Positions 15,872 through 23,649 are shown, counted from the stretch's first letter. The stretch is DNA of 64,000 bases from Sphingomonas sp. YR710 (GCF_900101455.1 NZ_FMZJ01000013.1:1-64000); one strand, 5' to 3'. Notes: generated by a model from the letters alone, not told the origin. Translations and numbers: made by a program.

Positions 15872-18000
15872 TGCGCCATCTCCATGGGCCGCGCGAGCGC
15901 GGCATTATTGCCCTGCGAAGGTCCGCCACCGACGACGGCGGCGACTTCGACTGCCTTGCCGTCGGGGATCTCGAGGAACGACATGACCGGAGTTTCCGGC
16001 AAATGTGGTTTAAGAAGTCTTGCCAAAGGCCGACGGGCGATCGGCGACGTGACGATTGCGAAGCGGGTTGCGCTGTTCACGAGCGGCGCGGAAGCCTCGG
16101 AAACCGCGGAAACAATGCGGTTTGCGAGCGCCGGCTCGAACGGATGCGCCGCGCCCGGGCTCGCGCGCACGGCCTGCGCCAATAAAGATTCAAGGCCGGC
16201 GTCGAGGGTGATGACCTGCAAAGGCATCTTTACCGGGACCAAAGTCTGGACGATGAGCGCACCGATTCGCGACCGGATATTCTCGACGAGCGCCGCCGAG
16301 TCGTTGCTCTGCGCGGCGGCGTCGACCATCGCTTCGGCGATACGGCGGAAATCCTTGAGCGGAACGCCCTCGGCGAGCAGGGACCGGCAGGCGGCGGCGA
16401 TCTGCGCCAGCGACAACGGTTGCGGCGTCAGGCCGCTCACGAGCTGGGGTGCGATTTCCTTCAAGGCATCGAGCATGTGCTGCGCCTCGTCCATGCCGAA
16501 CAGATCGGCGGCGCTGGCGGCGATCACCTGATTGAGATGCGTGGCGACCACGGTTGCCGGATCGACCACCGTATAGCCCGAAACGATCGCCTCGCTGCGC
16601 TTTTCCGGGGTGATCCAGACCGCTTCCAGGCCGAAGCTCGGATCGCGCACCTCGCGGCCGGAGACCCGATCGGTCAGATCGCCGCTGTCGAGCGCGAGCA
16701 ACTCGTCGGGCCAGGCCTCGTCCTCGCCCATGATCACGCCGGCCACGGTGATGCGATAGGCATTGGGGGCGAGGCTCAGATTGTCGCGGACTCGAACCAG
16801 CGGCACGACGAAGCCCAGTTCGCGCGACAGCTGGCGCCGAATGCCGGTGATCCGCGCCATCAGCGGTGCACCCTTGCGCTCGTCGACCAGGCTGACCAGC
16901 CCATAGCCGAGTTCGAGGCCGAGCGCAGCGCCGTCGGACACTTCATCCCATCCGATGCTGTGGGGAGCCGGCACGTTGGCCGGCGCCTGCTCCACGACGT
17001 CGATTTCGGTTCCGACAGGCTTGGCGCCGCGGAGTTTCCAGGCGAGCAAGCCTGCGATGGCGGTCGCGCTCAGAATCAGGAAATGCGGCATGCCCGGCAC
17101 CAGGCCGAGGATGCCGAGGATGCCGGCCACAGGAGTCCATGTCCGCGACGATGCGAACTGGCTGGTGATCTGTCCCGAAAGATCGAGCGGAGAGGAGACG
17201 CGGGTAACGATCGCGGCGGCGGCGATCGACAGCAGCAACGCGGGGACCTGGGCAACCAGTGCGTCGCCAATCGCCAGGATGATATAGGTGGAGGCGGCTT
17301 CGCTCAGCGACAAATGGTGGCTGGCGACACCGAGCACGAGGCCGCCGAGGATGTTGATCATCAGGATCATCACGCCGGCGACGGCATCGCCCTTCACGAA
17401 CTTGGATGCACCGTCCATCGATCCGTAGAAATCGGCTTCGGTGGCAACATCCTGGCGGCGCTTCTTGGCTTCGTCCGGGGTCAGCAGGCCGGCATTGAGA
17501 TCGGCGTCGATCGCCATCTGCTTGCCGGGCATCGCGTCAAGGGTGAAGCGCGCCGAGACTTCGGAGACGCGGCCGGCGCCCTTGGTGATCACGACGAGGT
17601 TGATCACCATCAAGATGCCGAACACGAACAGGCCGACGGCATAGTCGCCGCCGATCAGGAAATGACCGAATGCCTCGATTACATGGCCCGCCGCGCCGGG
17701 GCCCGTATGGCCGTCGACAAGGACGACGCGGGTCGAGGCGACGTTGAGCGCCAGTCGCAGCAGGGTGGCGAACAACAGGACGGTCGGGAAGGAGGAGAAG
17801 TCGAGTGGCCGTGCGGCATTGAGGGATACCATCAGTACCGCCAGGCTGATCATGATGTTGGCGATGAAGCCGATATCGAGCAGTGCCGACGGGATCGGGA
17901 TCACCATAAGGCCGACCAGCATCAAGGTTGCCATCGGCAGGATCGCACCACGTCCGGCGCTCAGCCAGACCTTGCGGTTAAGAGCTGCGCTTGCCGCCAT
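15868..18000 (-). CDS. flhA: Flagellar export gate protein FlhA
   Basis: 710 residues from the ATG at 18000; a TTG 57 bp upstream would lengthen it, but the ATG has GGAG about 12 bp before it and gives a normal FlhA. Eight membrane helices fill the first ~320 residues with the FHIPEP-region variant RLALNVASTRVVL and GAGRVSEVSARFTLDAMPGK, QMAIDADLNAGLL; the C-terminal cytoplasmic domain binds export chaperones (VRVRDNLSLAPNAYRITVAG, VVDPATVVATHLNQVIAASA). It forms the nonameric export ring and uses the proton gradient. A perfect sigma-54 promoter lies ~90 bp upstream of the translated region. Confidence 0.96.
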   Translation of the reverse strand: MAASAALNRKVWLSAGRGAILPMATLMLVGLMVIPIPSALLDIGFIANIMISLAVLMVSLNAARPLDFSSFPTVLLFATLLRLALNVASTRVVLVDGHTGPGAAGHVIEAFGHFLIGGDYAVGLFVFGILMVINLVVITKGAGRVSEVSARFTLDAMPGKQMAIDADLNAGLLTPDEAKKRRQDVATEADFYGSMDGASKFVKGDAVAGVMILMINILGGLVLGVASHHLSLSEAASTYIILAIGDALVAQVPALLLSIAAAAIVTRVSSPLDLSGQITSQFASSRTWTPVAGILGILGLVPGMPHFLILSATAIAGLLAWKLRGAKPVGTEIDVVEQAPANVPAPHSIGWDEVSDGAALGLELGYGLVSLVDERKGAPLMARITGIRRQLSRELGFVVPLVRVRDNLSLAPNAYRITVAGVIMGEDEAWPDELLALDSGDLTDRVSGREVRDPSFGLEAVWITPEKRSEAIVSGYTVVDPATVVATHLNQVIAASAADLFGMDEAQHMLDALKEIAPQLVSGLTPQPLSLAQIAAACRSLLAEGVPLKDFRRIAEAMVDAAAQSNDSAALVENIRSRIGALIVQTLVPVKMPLQVITLDAGLESLLAQAVRASPGAAHPFEPALANRIVSAVSEASAPLVNSATRFAIVTSPIARRPLARLLKPHLPETPVMSFLEIPDGKAVEVAAVVGGGPSQGNNAALARPMEMAQ

Positions 18001-18012
18001 GAGGTTAAAGGC

Positions 18013-18037
18013 TCCCCGAAAACGGGCCGTTTTCCGG
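18013..18037 (-). other. Near-palindrome in the flhA leader
   Basis: CCCGAAAACGGGCCGTTTTC extending to CCGGG is nearly self-complementary and lies between the flhA sigma-54 promoter and its ATG. It would form a hairpin in the flhA 5' leader, close to the ribosome site, or could be an operator downstream of the promoter. Confidence 0.4.
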
Positions 18038-18101
18038 GCGGTGGGGGCTGGTTGCAACGATTTTGGTCATGGCGTCCTCGGCTGTCTTCAGATCAAAAGA
18101 A

Positions 18102-18116
18102 GCAAAGGTCGTGCCA
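18102..18116 (-). promoter_or_regulatory. Sigma-54 promoter of flhA-flhG-fliA
   Basis: On the minus strand the sequence reads TGGCACGACCTTTGC, a full match to TGGCAC-N5-TTGC with the -24 GG and -12 GC at the correct 10-bp spacing. Transcription would start near 18090, giving a leader of about 90 bases before the flhA ATG. Activation by the FlbD-like protein of this window is expected. Confidence 0.85.
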
Positions 18117-18152
18117 GATTGATTGCGCCGTGGCGCCTATGTCATTGAATCG

Positions 18153-18187
18153 AAAAGCCCCGCCGGACGGGGCCGGCGGGGCTTTCG
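18153..18187 (-). terminator. Intrinsic terminator of the flgA-flgM-flgN operon
   Basis: A perfect 13-bp stem, AAAGCCCCGCCGG (18154-18166) with CCGGCGGGGCTTT (18173-18185), and a 6-base loop; read on the minus strand it ends in GGGGCTTTTCG. It lies after the flgN stop and before the flhA promoter. The symmetry would let it stop transcription from either side. Confidence 0.85.
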
Positions 18188-18218
18188 AAAGGCTTCGCGT
18201 GGGATGCTTGTCGCTCGA

Positions 18219-18530
18219 TCAGGGCCGTCCGTAGGTTGCGGGCGTACAATCGAAGCGGCCGGCCGCCGTCGCGAGGAGGTCCATCCGTCGGACATTGCGA
18301 TCGGCGAGGTATCGGACGCGGACGCGCGCCGCATCGGCCTGCGCCAGTGCATGAAGCAGGCGATCGGCGATGCCTGGGGTCTGCCGCCATGTGCCGACGG
18401 TCTTCATCTTTTTGACGCTATCGCCGAACAACGGCAGCGCAGCCTCGATCGCGTCGATGTCATCGGCGTCGAGCGCCGCGATGATCGCGGTTTCGGCCGC
18501 GATCAGATCGGCGATGACGGCGTCGCTCAA
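18219..18530 (-). CDS. flgN: Probable flagellar chaperone FlgN
   Basis: About 103 residues from a TTG at 18530 that overlaps the flgM stop (TTGA), with GGGGAG about 9 bp upstream; no ATG gives a sensible start. The protein is helical (AVIADLIAAETAIIAALDAD, DSVKKMKTVGTWRQTPGIAD) and ends in a hydrophobic/aromatic tail. FlgN-type proteins are small helical chaperones for hook-junction proteins FlgK and FlgL. Similarity in this family is poor, so the name rests mainly on the flgA-flgM-flgN gene order. Confidence 0.65.
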   Translation of the reverse strand: MSDAVIADLIAAETAIIAALDADDIDAIEAALPLFGDSVKKMKTVGTWRQTPGIADRLLHALAQADAARVRVRYLADRNVRRMDLLATAAGRFDCTPATYGRP

Positions 18531-18805
18531 CCTCTGCTCCCCGGCAGATCGAGGGCGATCATCCGGGCTGCAATGGCCTTTGCATCGATCGGATAACGGC
18601 CCTGGCCGATTGCCGAACGGATCGCCGCAATCTTCTGCGCATCGATCGGCGGTCCCGCCTCGGCCAGTGCCGTTACCAGCGACGCCGGCTGCGATTCTTC
18701 GGTTGGTGCGGAAACGGTGGATGTCGCCGCCGCAGCGCCAACCTTTCCGCCATCCTTTGCCTGACCTATGCGGGTCGGGACGCTCGGGCCTACCCCATTG
18801 ATCAT
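18527..18805 (-). CDS. flgM: Anti-sigma-28 factor FlgM
   Basis: 92 residues from the ATG at 18805 (a GTG just before it is also possible). The N-terminus MINGVGPSVPTR is flexible and Thr/Ala-rich, and the C-terminus has IDAQKIAAIRSAIGQGRYPI followed by DAKAIAARMIAL, the classic FlgM sigma-binding helices ('V..IR..I..G.Y.ID...IA..ML'). FlgM holds FliA until the hook is complete and is then exported. It has its own sigma-28-like promoter inside the end of flgA, making a FliA-FlgM feedback loop. Confidence 0.93.
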   Translation of the reverse strand: MINGVGPSVPTRIGQAKDGGKVGAAAATSTVSAPTEESQPASLVTALAEAGPPIDAQKIAAIRSAIGQGRYPIDAKAIAARMIALDLPGSRG

Positions 18806-18857
18806 CACGGTACCTTTCCAAAATGGCCCTTCGGCCGAATATCACCTCTAAGCCTAT

Positions 18858-18884
18858 AGAACGACATGTTGACGAATTATTTAA
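18858..18884 (-). promoter_or_regulatory. Sigma-28-like (FliA) promoter of flgM
   Basis: On the minus strand: TTAAATAA, 11-bp spacer, GTCGTTCT. The -10 core GTCGTT and the spacer equal those before the flagellins and motA; the -35 is weaker. It overlaps the flgA stop codon, so flgM-flgN would be transcribed both from the flgA promoter and from this one. Confidence 0.55.
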
Positions 18885-19419
18885 ATCCGACCAACCGAAC
18901 TTTCCCGACGTCGACGACTTCGGCGAACAAGGTCTGTCCGTGCCCCGCCGGTGAGACCCGCACGCGGCCGCCGATATAGCCGTCTTCCATCGCGGTTCCG
19001 TCGATGCTGACCTGAAATGCCTTGCCCTGCGCAATCAGTTCGACGGGATCGCCGCGGCGGACATCCGCCTTTGCGGGCTGGCTCGCGGCTGTCGAGGCGG
19101 TAGCTGCGCCGGCGATCGTGGCGACCCGGGTAAGCGGTACGCGCAGACGCCAGCCGGCGGTCGTGCAACGGACCGTAACCGCGCCGATCGTCGGTGGATC
19201 GATTTCGATGCCGGTGGGGCAGGCGGCCAGCCGCATGCGCCGGTCGATCGGCATCATCGGGCCGCCGGGCTGGCCGATATCGGCGCCGAGCCGGGTGACG
19301 ACGAGTTGCTCGAGTTCGCCAAGATCCTGTGCAGGCGGCAAGGTATTCTGGGCTTGTGCGGTTGTGGCAAGGAGCAGGATTGTCAGGACAATGGCGGGGA
19401 TCGGGATCGCGCTTTTCAT
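18877..19419 (-). CDS. flgA: P-ring assembly chaperone FlgA
   Basis: 180 residues with a signal peptide (MKSAIPIPAIVLTILLLATT, cleavage near AQAQ). The C-terminal SAF domain shows VRRGDPVELIAQGKAFQVSI, ATAMEDGYIGGRVRVSP-like sequence (GTAMEDGYIGGRVRVS) and the ending 'EVVDVGKVRL'. FlgA acts in the periplasm to guide FlgI into the P ring. A cysteine pair (C67-like LAACPTG and VRCTTAG) is present, as in some FlgA proteins. A perfect sigma-54 promoter ends ~30 bp upstream. Confidence 0.93.
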   Translation of the reverse strand: MKSAIPIPAIVLTILLLATTAQAQNTLPPAQDLGELEQLVVTRLGADIGQPGGPMMPIDRRMRLAACPTGIEIDPPTIGAVTVRCTTAGWRLRVPLTRVATIAGAATASTAASQPAKADVRRGDPVELIAQGKAFQVSIDGTAMEDGYIGGRVRVSPAGHGQTLFAEVVDVGKVRLVGFK

Positions 19420-19450
19420 GGGTTCGGCTCCGGTTAACCCAGAACATTAA

Positions 19451-19465
19451 GCAATAAGCGTGCCA
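19451..19465 (-). promoter_or_regulatory. Sigma-54 promoter of flgA
   Basis: Minus strand TGGCACGCTTATTGC fits TGGCAC-N5-TTGC exactly. It starts 2 bp after the stop codon of the PomB-like gene, so flgA-flgM-flgN forms a separate sigma-54 unit with a leader of about 20 bases and a GGAG ribosome site. Confidence 0.85.
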
Positions 19466-19466
19466 C

Positions 19467-19943
19467 TCATTTCGGGATCTGCCGCACGCTGATGCGCTGC
19501 CCGCCGGCCGATTCACTGCCGCGCATGGGTGGAATGGCGATCTCGATCATGTCGTCGGTAATGCCGCCGGCCCGGATTGCCCGCCCAACAGCGGCGGTGC
19601 GCGCAGCAGCCAACTCCCACGAATCGAGCCGTGCAGAGCCATTGTCGCGGCCCTGCGCCGAGACGATGACGCGGGCGGTGTGGGCGCGGGCGTCTCGGCC
19701 GATCCGCACGAAGCGCATACGTGCATCATCCTTCAGAACGGCCTCGCCCGGTTCGAACAGGCTGGCAGAGGGAAATCCGATGATCGCGGCCTCGTCGGCA
19801 TTCCCGCCGAACGCGCCGCGTATGCCGGCCGCCATTTTCAGACGGTCGCTGGTCTGCGCCTGCACGAGCACGAAAAAGGCCAGCAGCAGCATGATCAGAT
19901 CGGCGAAGCTCAGCACCCAGCGCTGCGGGTTCGTACCATTCAT
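19467..19943 (-). CDS. PomB/MotB-like stator protein, compact
   Basis: 158 residues. A single membrane helix at about 8-29 (RWVLSFADLIMLLLAFFVLV) carries the ion-binding aspartate of MotB/PomB (FADL). The sequence resembles the sodium-type PomB segment (TFADLM.LLLCFFVLL) more than the MotB form (YADFVTAMMAFFLLMW) encoded at 30635. The remaining ~105 residues are a compact OmpA-like domain with SAQGRDNGSARLDSWELAAA replacing the usual 'GHTD' strand-helix. The ATG overlaps the stop of the PomA-like gene. It probably forms a second stator with it; the ion used is inferred, not shown. Confidence 0.82.
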   Translation of the reverse strand: MNGTNPQRWVLSFADLIMLLLAFFVLVQAQTSDRLKMAAGIRGAFGGNADEAAIIGFPSASLFEPGEAVLKDDARMRFVRIGRDARAHTARVIVSAQGRDNGSARLDSWELAAARTAAVGRAIRAGGITDDMIEIAIPPMRGSESAGGQRISVRQIPK

Positions 19944-20623
19944 ACAACGTTACGCAGCACAGGTTTCTGCTTTATCGGGACCGTATCGAATTCGGCACGC
20001 GCGATCAGTTCGAACTGTTTGAGCGCGGCAGCCTGCCAATCGAGTTTGGCCGCCGACAGCCGTTCGAGCCGGCCCGCGATCGGCCCGGCGATCGCGGCCG
20101 AAAGGGTGATGCCGTACAAGGTCGTGAGCATCGCGATCGCCATTGCCGGGCCTACACGCGCCGGATCGTCCATCGCCGCGAACATCTGGATCAATCCGAT
20201 GATCGTGCCGATCATGCCCATGGCGGGGGCGGTATCCGCCATGCCGCGCCAGACGTCGATGGTGGCGCGGTCCCGGCTGCGGCGGCTTTCGATCTCGTCG
20301 CTCGCCCACCGGCTGAATTCGAGCGAATTCCTGGCATCGGATAGCGCGCGCGCGGCGCGCACGAGAAAGCGCTGCGCGGTTTCGACGCGGTCGGCGCAAC
20401 TCACGTTGCGAATTTCGGCGAGTTCACGGATCCGGTTGACCGATACGCGCGCCGCGCGCGCATCGGCTTCCGGATCGGCGGTGAAGAGGAGCCCCAGCGA
20501 ACGCCAGGCGCGACCGAGATCGGCGACGGTCGAGCGCGCGGCGGTGGTCAGCAGGGTGCCGCCCACGACGATCGACAGGGCGAAGGGGTCGAAATAGCGC
20601 GAAATCTGGTCGAGAATGATCAT
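19940..20623 (-). CDS. PomA/MotA-like stator protein
   Basis: 227 residues from the ATG at 20623, which follows a strong GGGGGAACG ribosome site. It has an early helix (FALSIVVGGTLLTTAA) and two C-terminal helices with GMIGTIIGLIQMFAAMDDP and GPAMAIAMLTTLYGITLSAA, the hallmark of PomA/MotP-type (often Na+-driven) stator subunits ('GLIGTL.GLV.M...D.P..IGPAMA.ALLTTLYG'). It is quite different from the MotA at 29768. The cytoplasmic loop that faces FliG is between about 70 and 140. Its promoter, divergent from flgB, was not identified. An ExbB/TolQ-like protein is a less likely alternative. Confidence 0.82.
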   Translation of the reverse strand: MIILDQISRYFDPFALSIVVGGTLLTTAARSTVADLGRAWRSLGLLFTADPEADARAARVSVNRIRELAEIRNVSCADRVETAQRFLVRAARALSDARNSLEFSRWASDEIESRRSRDRATIDVWRGMADTAPAMGMIGTIIGLIQMFAAMDDPARVGPAMAIAMLTTLYGITLSAAIAGPIAGRLERLSAAKLDWQAAALKQFELIARAEFDTVPIKQKPVLRNVV

Positions 20624-20658
20624 CGTTCCCCCAGGCGGATGCAGGCCGTCATCGGGAC

Positions 20659-20695
20659 CGGCAAAATATTGCCGCCCCCGGCAAAAACTTGCCGG
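20659..20695. promoter_or_regulatory. Tandem palindromes, candidate FlbD (ftr-type) enhancer of flgB
   Basis: Two palindromes, CGGCAAAATATTGCCG (20659-20674) and CCGGCAAAAACTTGCCGG (20678-20695), each GGCAA-N4-TTGCC, repeat with a 20-bp step, about two helical turns. They end 53 bp before the -24 element of the flgB sigma-54 promoter, a proper place for an enhancer-binding activator, and 36 bp before the divergent PomA-like gene. As I recall, the Caulobacter ftr enhancer bound by FlbD has a similar CGGCAA core. Confidence 0.72.
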
Positions 20696-20747
20696 ACGCG
20701 CAGCACCACCCGTCGCTCTCGCCCGGATATGCCCGCTTTTTCGCACT

Positions 20748-20762
20748 TGGCACGGCAGTTGC
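20748..20762 (+). promoter_or_regulatory. Sigma-54 promoter of the flgB operon
   Basis: TGGCACGGCAGTTGC matches TGGCAC-N5-TTGC perfectly. Expected start of transcription near 20774; flgB begins at 20861. It drives the rod-hook block flgB to flgL. Confidence 0.88.
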
Positions 20763-20860
20763 TTCGTACGTTCGTGAAGAACCTACGCCGCCGCCATCGT
20801 ACCTGTTCATCGATGGTAACGGCAGGTAACGGGAAAGCTTTAGAAGGACGACGCAGAAAA

Positions 20861-21214
20861 ATGGCCGACACGCTTTTTGGAGTACATGGTGCAGCGCTGG
20901 CGATCCGATCGCAGCGCCTCGCCATGCTTGCCTCCAATATCGCGAACGCCGCGACGCCCAACTATAAGGCGCGCGACATCGATTTTTCGAAGGCGCTCGC
21001 CGATGCTACCGGCAACAGCGGAAAGTCGGTCGACCAGGCTGCGCAGGATGCCGTCGGCTATCGCGTGCCTCTCGAGACATCGATGGACGGCAACACCGTC
21101 GAACTGTCGACCGAGCAGAATCAGTTTGCCGAAAATGCCATCAAATATCGCACGACCCTGTCCTTCCTCGAAGGGCGCGTGGGCACGGTGATGCAGGCGC
21201 TGAAGGGAGAATAA
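20861..21214 (+). CDS. flgB: Flagellar proximal rod protein FlgB
   Basis: 117 residues from MADTLFGVHGAALAIRSQRL. The typical FlgB/rod N-terminus is visible (RSQRLAMLASNIANAATPNY followed by KARDIDF), as is the C-terminal ENAIKYRTTLSFLEGRVGTV. A GAAGGA element lies 12-17 bp upstream. FlgB, FlgC and FlgF build the proximal rod in the periplasm and are secreted through the flagellar export gate. First gene of the block. Confidence 0.96.
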   Translation: MADTLFGVHGAALAIRSQRLAMLASNIANAATPNYKARDIDFSKALADATGNSGKSVDQAAQDAVGYRVPLETSMDGNTVELSTEQNQFAENAIKYRTTLSFLEGRVGTVMQALKGE

Positions 21215-21215
21215 G

Positions 21216-21620
21216 GTGGCCGGTCCGCTCTCCGTCTTTGATATCGCCGGACGCGCGATGTCCGCGCAGATGGTGCGCCTGAACACTACGGCGTCGAATC
21301 TCGCCAATGCCGGTTCGGTCGCAAGCAGCAAGGCGCAAGCCTTTCGCGCCATCAAGCCGGTATTCTCCTCGGTGACCGACAGCCCTGGCGTTGCGACCGT
21401 CAAGGTCGACAGCGTCGTCGCGTCGAATACCGAACCGACCAAGCGCCATGATCCCAACAATCCCAAGGCGGACAAGGACGGGAATGTCTGGGAAGCTGGC
21501 GTCGATAGCGCGGCGGAGATGGTCGAGATGATGGAAACGGCGCGCCAGTATCAGAACAATGTCCAGGTCATGCAGACCGCAAAGACGCTCACTCTCGAAA
21601 CTCTGAGGTTCGGCAAATGA
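21216..21620 (+). CDS. flgC: Flagellar proximal rod protein FlgC
   Basis: 134 residues from a GTG with GGAGAA a few bases upstream in the end of flgB. N-terminus FDIAGRAMSAQMVRLNTTAS then NLANAGSV, and C-terminus AAEMVEMMETARQYQNNVQV followed by MQTAKTLTLETLRFGK are standard FlgC features. It is one base after the flgB stop and overlaps flgD. Confidence 0.96.
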   Translation: MAGPLSVFDIAGRAMSAQMVRLNTTASNLANAGSVASSKAQAFRAIKPVFSSVTDSPGVATVKVDSVVASNTEPTKRHDPNNPKADKDGNVWEAGVDSAAEMVEMMETARQYQNNVQVMQTAKTLTLETLRFGK

Positions 21621-22297
21621 CGATTTCATCCGGCAATAGCTTTCTCAGCGGACTGTCCTCGACCGCCAGTTCCGCGGCGGCTGCCAAGACGGCCACCACC
21701 GGCAGCAAGACGCTCGACCAGTCGGCGTTCCTGAAGCTGATGACCACGCAGATGCAGACGCAGGATCCGTTCAATCCGGTCGACAACACCCAGATGGTCG
21801 CCCAGATGGCGCAATTTTCGAGCACCACCGGCATCGCCGAGATGAACACCTCGCTGAAGGCGATCGCCGGCGACATCGCCGCCTCGCGGGTCGGCGACGC
21901 GGCGGGCTGGATCGGCAAGTCGGCGCTCGTCAAAGGCGATAGCGCGACCGAACTGTCCAACGGATCGTTCGCCGGCAAGATCACGCTGGCGAAGGACGCG
22001 AATGAGGTCAACATCAGCCTGGTCGATGGATCGGGCAACGTTGTTTATAATGGCTCGGCTTCGAATGTCGCGGCCGGCGATGTTCCCTTCTCCTTCGACG
22101 GCAAGGATGCAAACGGCAACCAGATCGCGGGGCCGTTGAAAATTTCCGTGAATGCCAAGGATGCGTCGGGGCAGATTGACGCGACCAGCTCGGCGTGGAC
22201 GACCATCATCGGCGTCCAGTCCCCCGCCAGCGGCACCACCAAGCTCGTCACGCCGTCCGGGGTGATCGCCCCGGCCGACGCCCTGCAGCTTTCCTGA
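21617..22297 (+). CDS. flgD: Hook assembly scaffold FlgD
   Basis: 226 residues. The N-terminal FlgD motif is LDQSAFLKLMTTQMQTQDPF then NPVDNTQMVAQMAQFSS. The C-terminal FlgD Tudor/Ig-like part shows VNISLVDGSGNVVY and PFSFDGKDANGNQIAGPLKI. FlgD caps the growing hook and is discarded when the hook is finished. ATG overlaps the flgC stop. Confidence 0.96.
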   Translation: MTISSGNSFLSGLSSTASSAAAAKTATTGSKTLDQSAFLKLMTTQMQTQDPFNPVDNTQMVAQMAQFSSTTGIAEMNTSLKAIAGDIAASRVGDAAGWIGKSALVKGDSATELSNGSFAGKITLAKDANEVNISLVDGSGNVVYNGSASNVAAGDVPFSFDGKDANGNQIAGPLKISVNAKDASGQIDATSSAWTTIIGVQSPASGTTKLVTPSGVIAPADALQLS

Positions 22298-22318
22298 ATT
22301 CGAAACGGAGCCTGATCC

Positions 22319-23626
22319 ATGTCCTTTTACACGTCGCTCTCCGGCCTCAAGGCATCGCAGACCGAATTGTCGGTTATCTCGAACAATGTGGCCAACGTCG
22401 GTACGACCGGCTTCAAGAAGAGCGAGGCGAAATTCGGCGATATCGTGTCGTCGTCGCCGTTGCAGACCAGCACGACTGCAGGCCAGGGTACGCGCCTGCG
22501 CGGCATCGATCAGCAGTTCACCCAGGGCGGATTCGAGAATTCGGAACGTTCGCTCGATCTTGCCATCTCTGGGCAGGGCTTTTTTGTCACCCGGTCGACG
22601 GCATCCAATGCGCAGGTCAGCTACACGCGCAACGGCGCCTTCCGTGTGGATGCCCAGCGCTTCGTGGTCGACTCGGCGGGTGCTTATCTTCAGGTGCTGC
22701 CTACCGATTCTACCGGCGTGCTGACCGCAACCGGCCTCAATTCCGCACGATCGCTGCAATTGCCGCTAACGTCAGGCACGTCGAGCGCGACCCAGACCGT
22801 CGACGTGGCGATTACCTTGCCGACCGACGCCGATTTGCCGGCGAACCGATCCGTCTATACGACAGCGCACCCTTATGTGTTCGATCGCTTTGATCCAAAC
22901 AGCTATAATCAGGCGACGACCAACACCGTTTACGATGCCACCGGCACCGCCTTCCCGATGACAACCTATTATATTCGCGACACGCTGCCGACGACGACCA
23001 CGCCGGGCACAAGCTGGACGGCCCGGACGTTCATAGGCGACAAGGAGGTTAGCTCCGACCCGGCCGTCACCAGCCCCGCGACGCCCATAACATTGACGTT
23101 CGACGAATTCGGTTCGCTGACCGCGCCCAGCGGCCCGCTGACGATGGCCAACGTTCGACCCACCGGTTCGACCGGGCCGATCGGCTTCACACTGACGGTC
23201 AGCAGCGCGACGCGGCAGGCATCGGCACCCTTCACGCAGACCAGTTTCACCCAGGACGGCTATGCCGCCGGCCAGATCGACAACGTGACGATCGGCTCCG
23301 ACGGGCTCGTTACAGCCACCTTCTCGAACGGCGACAGCCAGGCTTTGGGCAAGGTCATCCTCGCCTCCTTCACCAATCCGGAAGGCCTTCGCCAGCTCGG
23401 CGACAGCAAATGGGGCGCGACCGGCATTTCCGGCGAGCCGCAGATCGGTGAAGCCAATGGCAACGGTCTCGGCCTGATCCAGTCGGGCGCGCTCGAGCAG
23501 GCGAACGTCGATATCACAGAGGAACTGGTCGCCTTGATCCAGGCGCAGCGCAACTTCTCGGCGAATGCCAAGGCGATCGAGGCGGCGAATCAGATGACCG
23601 ATACCATCGTCAATCTGCGCAATTGA
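22319..23626 (+). CDS. flgE: Flagellar hook protein FlgE
   Basis: 435 residues with the axial-protein ends MSFYTSLSGLKASQTELSVI, SNNVANVGTTGFKKSEAKFG and, at the C-terminus, EQANVDITEELVALIQAQRN with ANQMTDTIVNLRN. 'LDLAISGQGFFVT' marks the FlgE/F/G domain. The variable surface domains fill residues about 150-330. FlgE polymerises into the hook. Ribosome site GGAG lies 10 bp before the ATG. Confidence 0.97.
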   Translation: MSFYTSLSGLKASQTELSVISNNVANVGTTGFKKSEAKFGDIVSSSPLQTSTTAGQGTRLRGIDQQFTQGGFENSERSLDLAISGQGFFVTRSTASNAQVSYTRNGAFRVDAQRFVVDSAGAYLQVLPTDSTGVLTATGLNSARSLQLPLTSGTSSATQTVDVAITLPTDADLPANRSVYTTAHPYVFDRFDPNSYNQATTNTVYDATGTAFPMTTYYIRDTLPTTTTPGTSWTARTFIGDKEVSSDPAVTSPATPITLTFDEFGSLTAPSGPLTMANVRPTGSTGPIGFTLTVSSATRQASAPFTQTSFTQDGYAAGQIDNVTIGSDGLVTATFSNGDSQALGKVILASFTNPEGLRQLGDSKWGATGISGEPQIGEANGNGLGLIQSGALEQANVDITEELVALIQAQRNFSANAKAIEAANQMTDTIVNLRN

Positions 23627-23649
23627 TGACGCGCCTGGGAGCCTGATCG

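Noticed and set aside
16420-18234. 604-codon open frame on the plus strand opposite flhA
   Set aside because: It is the antisense of flhA, with His/Asp/Arg/Gln-rich composition typical of the reverse complement of GC-rich membrane-protein genes, and has no ribosome site or family features.
20659-20695. The two palindromes as sigma-54 promoters (GGCAA...TTGC)
   Set aside because: The GG to GC distance is 9 bp in both instead of the required 10, while a perfect sigma-54 promoter exists just downstream; they are better seen as operator/enhancer sites.
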